Source: Bretschneidera sinensis (Eukaryota; Streptophyta; Magnoliopsida; Brassicales; Akaniaceae). Taken from it: DNA of 64,000 bases. A program made the position numbers and the translations under genes. The notes under the pieces are model-generated. The model ran no database searches, was not told the DNA's origin, and worked only from the letters and a program-made list of their open reading frames with translations. The stretch covers positions 82,870,001 to 82,934,000 of the forward strand of contig CM043698.1 in assembly GCA_023935145.1 (NCBI GenBank). Reading direction: 5' to 3'. Numbering within the stretch: the first letter of the stretch is position 1; each line of letters begins with the position of its first letter. This document shows positions 59,411 through 64,000 of the stretch, piece after piece.

Positions 59411-60400
59411 TGTTGGTATTTGTCTAAGGTCTAAACATGGTTTAATCGTGGTTAATGTTTAAACAAGAGATGGAAGAATAAATTTCAACATGTTAAAGGA
59501 GTGTACACAAGTGTGCGCCTCACTTTGGGTGTGTGCACACCTCTCCTTTTAGCAAGACAAAGAAATGCGCACAGCTTTGAAGGGTCCAGCATCAGTGTGT
59601 GCCGCAGCCCTGCTCCTCCCAGGCCGCGATGCCCAGAAGGTGGAAAGCTGGAGGAAGGCCAAGGCTGCGGCGCCCCCTCCCCAAGGCCACAGCACCCAGA
59701 ACCTTGCTGAAGAGGTGCTTTGCCTTGAGCCGCGGCGCCCCCTGTTTCAGGCCGCACCTTCAAGGCACACTGAAGCACACATGATTCAGCCTTTCAAGTG
59801 GTTTGTAAGAGATGTTCAAAATGCGCAGCTTAACTTAGGCTTGATCAAAGGTTATGATTGAATGATCATCAAGATCTAAGGGTGGAGAATGACACTCAAG
59901 ATTGGACAAGAAGTTAGTGCACTATATAAAGGGTCACCTAGCTTCATTCTCAACAACAATTATGACAAAGCAATACAAGATATTAATGTGATCATTATAC
60001 AAGAGATACAAGAGTGAATTGTGTGAGAGTGCAAAGACACAAAACACATGAGAGACTCATTGTAGTGAGGCTGGTTGTAAAGAGAGAGTAGCATAGATTT
60101 GATAGAGAGCATTGTAATAAGTTCTTATCATCTTCTTTCTTCTCTTCTTTGTTTCTTCAAGAACTTGAGCTTCTTGGAGAGGGTTTTCTGTGATTGTAAA
60201 AGATCCATTGATTTAGTGCAGGGAGTTCAGAAGAACTTACAGGGACGTAGGCTATTGCTGAACCTCGATAACAAATTGCTTGTCTTCTTTCTTTCTTTGA
60301 TTTCTGTTCCTGTTTTCTATTCCTAATCTTTACAAGTCATTCTAAACTTGGGTGTTTGGAAGATCACTACCTGAGCATCTTGTCAAGGTGATTTTCAACA
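59411..60400 (+). repeat. Copia 3' LTR (990 bp)
   Basis: TGTTGGTATT...TTTTCAACA, preceded by a purine-rich tract (acaaaggtagagat). It is uninterrupted and so gives the pre-insertion sequence for the Athila target. It differs from the 5' LTR at scattered positions and by small indels (e.g. the extra tttaatcgtgg near 59440). Confidence 0.93.
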
Positions 60401-62214
60401 AATACACTCCTACTATATGCATATTTCCACATTCCTTTACTCCAAGTACAAAACATCTTGGTTAAGACCAAGAATTTACATAAGATACAAGCTTCAAATA
60501 AAAAAAAATTCCGAGACAATTAAACCACAAAAAATTTTCCTAAATAATGGATACAAACATCATTTTATACATTCTCAAATAATCAAGGTAAGGACGCCTC
60601 GTGTAAGAACCACCTAAGGATACCTTTCTCCTTCAATTCCTTTACTGACTTGTTCCAATACTAATCAGTAAATTCCCTGAAATATTAAAGGGGGTGAGCA
60701 AAAAAGGTCAGTGAGTAATCACATTATTCTGAGTAATTGTCTTCCAAGAATTTTACCACTTTTGAAGTGAATTCAATTCAATTCTATTCAAATTATACTC
60801 ATAATTCATAAATCACAATTATATATATTTCCAATCATTTATGTTCCATAAATTTTCATAACCATTTTAAATAAAATTTCATGCAATGCAAATGTCAAAA
60901 ATGATCATCCATTTCCCATTTTAATATTTCTTTCCCTTCCTTGGGTTAATTACACAATGGGGACGTCTCTCCATGCATCGATACCTTTCTCATGTTTCCA
61001 TATCCTCAGATCCCCTTCACCTAGGTCACAACCTACACTATGCGGGGTCCTACCATTCCAATATCATTCTCAGATCCCGTTCACCTAGGTCACAACCTAC
61101 ACTTAGTGGGGTCCTATCATTCCAATATCATTCTCGGATCCCCTTCAACTAGGTCGCAACCTACACTAGGTGGGGTCCTATTAGTCCAATATCTTGGGAC
61201 TTTTTTATTACCTTTACTATGTTCTTCCACCACACCTAAAGAATATACCATTTAGAATAACAATCAAAGAAGTATGTATTAGTAGTTATCTTTATCAAAT
61301 AACTACAAGAAATAATCAAAACAAAACAATATCATAAGGTTCTTTTTCTTTGTCTATCTTTTACTCACTCTTTCTTTCATTCCTTATTCTTTTTTTTCAT
61401 TTCCTTATAAAATTTGAGATTCATATCTCATGACAATAAAATGTAATTTCCTCAATAACTCTTCCAATTCAAGGAAACCATATCAATCCAATAATCTTTA
61501 TACCATCAAAATTTTAAACTCATATATTTAACACTTTCCATACACTAACTTAAATGACAAAGTTACAATTATCCATCTACAAAATTCCTTCCAAACTTGT
61601 TTTATCACTAAATTCCTCCAAATTATAAACTTTCCCTTTTTCTCAACCAAGTGTTAATCTTTAGGGAAATTCATAACTCACATAAATCCATAAGTCCACA
61701 AATCCTTATATTATCAAACTCTCAAATTCACACTCTTCATTTTCCAAACTCTAACTTAGTGTAATTACTCAAAATTCCAAATTTTCAAAAGTCTTCTTTC
61801 TAAATATTTAATTTCATCAAGAAAGTCTCTTAATAAAATAGATTCTTTTAATTCCAACAAGAATTTCATACTTCAAACCCCAAAACTTACATATTTAAAA
61901 CCACTTCATATTATAAATTTAATCTATTTCATGCGATAGCTCAAGATTTATTCAAAGTTGCACCATAAATTCATAACCCAACTTCAATAAATCATAATTC
62001 CATCAAACTTTATACTTCCATAAATTAAACTTATACTCTTTACAATACCCATCACAAACTTGTATTATTTTCTTCCAAGGTTTAGGATTTAATCAAACTA
62101 TCATCAATAAATTTTAGATTTTACAATACCCACAACAACATAAAATCAAACCTTAACATCAATGGCTCATAATAAAAATTTCCAGAGTTCTTTTAAATTT
62201 TCTCCCAACTTCAA
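60401..62214 (-). repeat. Right part of the family A LTR beyond the copia insertion
   Basis: Resumes with the duplicated aatac and matches 43153-45495 (e.g. tccttcaattcctttactga, tgtaatttcctcaataactc, caagattt.ttcaaagttgca). It contains three 64-bp repeat units (61005-61190) and a deletion after 61195 relative to the left LTR. It ends at the D2 junction, so the LTR terminus and target duplication are lost. Confidence 0.8.
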
Positions 62215-64000
62215 AAATTTATTTCTTTTGAAAATCCATCTAAATTATCCAAAAATCCGAACGATATAGTGATGATATTTTTTATATGTGTGAATGTTGA
62301 TATAAGACATGGGTATGTGGTAGAAAGATAGATACTATGATCTTAGCTTAGTAAATTATATGCATCACATTACAGGTTAAGGGTTTGGTACTTAGAAGTA
62401 ATGATTATGTTATGGGTAACACTCCCTCCCCCTGGAAATGGGTCATTACAGAAACTGTTGTCATCATCATCATCTTTAGCTTTTTTGGTATTGATCATGA
62501 CTATAAACTCTATAGCCGCAATAAAATATACTAATGAGGCAGGAACACTAGATTGACTCTAACAATGTATATATAGCTCTTGAATCCTGTCCTGGCTAGT
62601 TAAATAATTAGGAGTGCCTCACGGACAACTAAACACTTTAGAAGTGTTTTTTCTAAATAAGAAGTCGCTAAAAATATGGTGGCCATATTGCCGGAGCAAA
62701 AATTGTTAAGGCTAGAACATATATTTTGAACTAGCAAAATTACCCTTACATTTAATTGAATATAAATATGTTTATGAAATCCTCACTTTTTGTTTCCTCT
62801 TTCCTTTTATTTATGGATCCTCTTTCCATTTTCATTCTCTCTTTCTCTTTCTACCAAATTATTCAATATGAATTAACTCAAATTTATCTACTAAGGCACT
62901 GCTTGTTTTTGTTTGTTACTTTAGGTTGACAAAAATATGAGGGAAAGAAAAGGTTTGTATCCACACTTTTCTTTGTTTGTTTTGCTTTTGTGAAGTAGAT
63001 GAAGGTAACTATACTCTTTATCAAATATATAGATCATCATTTTATAAGGTTAATGTTTAACTTTTCTTTTGAGTACTCTTTCATTTTTGTTGCAGATTTT
63101 TAGTAAACTTCATTTATGGCTTCCAGAAATAGCCCATCTCGAACTACAAATTCTCTTGCTTCTGTAGGACTACAGACCAGAAAATCACCAAGTGAGATCA
63201 TACCGAATGATGACCAATGCTTCCTCTTGTACTTCATCATGGTTACCTACTTTGGTTCTTGAACTAAAGATTCTCTTGCTTTAGAACTACAATCTAGCAA
63301 GTCAGCAGATGGGATGATACCAAATTAATGATGATGAATGCTTCCTCCTTTGTGTCAGCATGGGTACCTACTTTGGACTTGATCTGAAAGAGGAAAAACA
63401 TCAAAATTCAATTTTACAAAGAAAAGCTGAGAGCCTTCCAACATATGCTTCTATATAATTAACTGGGTCGCATATGAAAATTGTAGACGCTAAATAGGTA
63501 TACTAGTATATAGTTAGGAAGATGGATCAATTTCTAAGACTGAAGGTATATTTATTACAACCGTTCTTTCTGGGAAGCATTCATACCCTTGCACGAGACA
63601 TGCATTAACATTGTCTCTTATCCTCAGTTTTCGAATCTCTTTCTTTTGGAATTGCATCCGCCTTCTAAGTTTCATAGTTGGCATAAGATCATTTAAAAAA
63701 TGTGTTTATGAACAACCCATAAGTTTTTAATTGCAATGTAACAGTTTTCATAGGAAGAGGCCAAGGTAGGGACCACGGGAATATCTCCACCTCCGGAAGC
63801 ATCTCTAACTTCGAGCGAGTTTCTCTTTCATCGCCTTCCTTCCCGCAGTTGTTTCTTCTATGGAGGTTGCCCCACCTCCTATGGATTTGGCTTCTAAGGC
63901 TAAGTCAAGTTCAATTGCATTGCCCAAATCAGCTAATTTGTCTTCGGCCTTTGCTTGTGCCTTAATGCTGAGCTGTGAGGTTGACAAATGGACATTGGTG
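62215..64000. repeat. Segment D2, second copy of 40312-42059
   Basis: Starts at the same base as D1 (aaatttatttcttttgaaaa) and stays colinear to the end of the window. It keeps the LTR-tail word at about 62390-62450, but without the long C tract. The minus-strand frame at 63987-63805 (STSQLSIKAQAKAEDKLADL) corresponds to the one in D1 and is unrecognised. It continues past the window edge. Confidence 0.92.

Larger units (their letters stand above)
47201..60400 (+). mobile_element. Ty1/copia retrotransposon, complete ends, decayed, with an Athila insertion
   Basis: LTRs start TGTTGGTATT at 47201 and 59411 and end ...TTCCAACA (55052) and ...TTTCAACA (60400). The target duplication AATAC is perfect (47196-47200 and 60401-60405). 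The same target is seen uninterrupted at 43153 in the paralogous LTR. The internal region holds a primer site and a gag-pol pseudogene. A 6.87-kb Athila-like element (47286-54156) sits in its 5' LTR. Without that insertion the copia is about 6.3 kb. Integrase and gag motifs look like the Tork/Tnt1 branch. Confidence 0.93.
43073..62214 (-). mobile_element. Family A LTR retrotransposon hosting the nested insertions
   Basis: Minus-strand element. The left LTR starts TGTAACGACCCATCCCAGTA at 43073. The same sequence recurs at 47107 (TGTAGCGACCCATCCCGGTA), preceded by a tRNA-Met primer site read on the minus strand (47091-47106). So 47107 rightward is the element-5' LTR, and 43073 to about 45500 is the 3' LTR. 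The 5' LTR is cut at 47200 by a copia element, resumes at 60401, and matches 43153-45495 colinearly to 62214, where segment D2 begins. The internal region (about 45500-47090) is AT-rich, purine-skewed in element orientation, and carries no gag or pol that I can see. It is thus a large non-autonomous element, possibly derived from a chromovirus. Confidence 0.7.

Overview
This window looks like nuclear DNA of a flowering plant, probably a eudicot; I cannot name the species. The evidence is strongly AT-rich sequence, spliced gene remnants with GT/AG borders, plant-type Ty1/copia and Ty3/gypsy elements primed by tRNA-Met and tRNA-Asp, an En/Spm (CACTA) transposon, and a chloroplast rps3 fragment that has moved into the nucleus. 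I see no intact host gene, rRNA, tRNA or CRISPR array. Almost everything recognisable is a transposable element or a gene fragment.

Layout. 1-1.2 kb: the decayed 3' end of a copia element (RNase H plus LTR). 1.7-3.7 kb: CACTA-like subterminal repeats split by a solo Athila-type LTR. 3.75-4 kb: a cluster of TCGACT palindromes. 4.4-12.4 kb: two opposed copies of a 'putative plant transposon protein' ORF. Between and around them lie host fragments: one exon of a HIAT1-like transporter and four exons of a SPRING/DUF2054-type gene. The right-hand transposon ORF copy is itself broken by the chloroplast rps3 fragment. 15.1-17.7 kb: minus-strand gypsy gag and integrase pieces in the wrong order. 17.8-22.2 kb: a purine-rich, non-coding LTR-element copy ('family A').

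22.703-29.167 kb is a complete-looking CACTA transposon with matching TIRs, a perfect 3-bp CAC target duplication, subterminal repeats and a spliced tnpA-like (Transposase_24) pseudogene. One intron of that pseudogene holds a 373-bp solo LTR. 30.9-32.1 kb holds a tRNA-Met primer site, a 0.27-kb tandem duplication and a PTB-like RRM fragment. 32-40 kb is packed with family A LTRs in both orientations.

43-62 kb is the best-resolved part and is a three-layer nest. A minus-strand family A element carries a decayed copia element (LTRs 47201 and 60400, TSD AATAC). The 5' LTR of that copia carries an Athila-like element (47286-54156, TSD TGCAC). The Athila-like element keeps gag and protease but has no reverse transcriptase or integrase. 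A segment of about 1.75 kb at 40.3-42.1 kb recurs at 62.2-64.0 kb, bracketing the nest.

The elements do not form a pathway. What the window records is an order of events: family A first, then copia, then Athila. All coding sequences carry stops or frameshifts, so any present activity would have to be supplied in trans.
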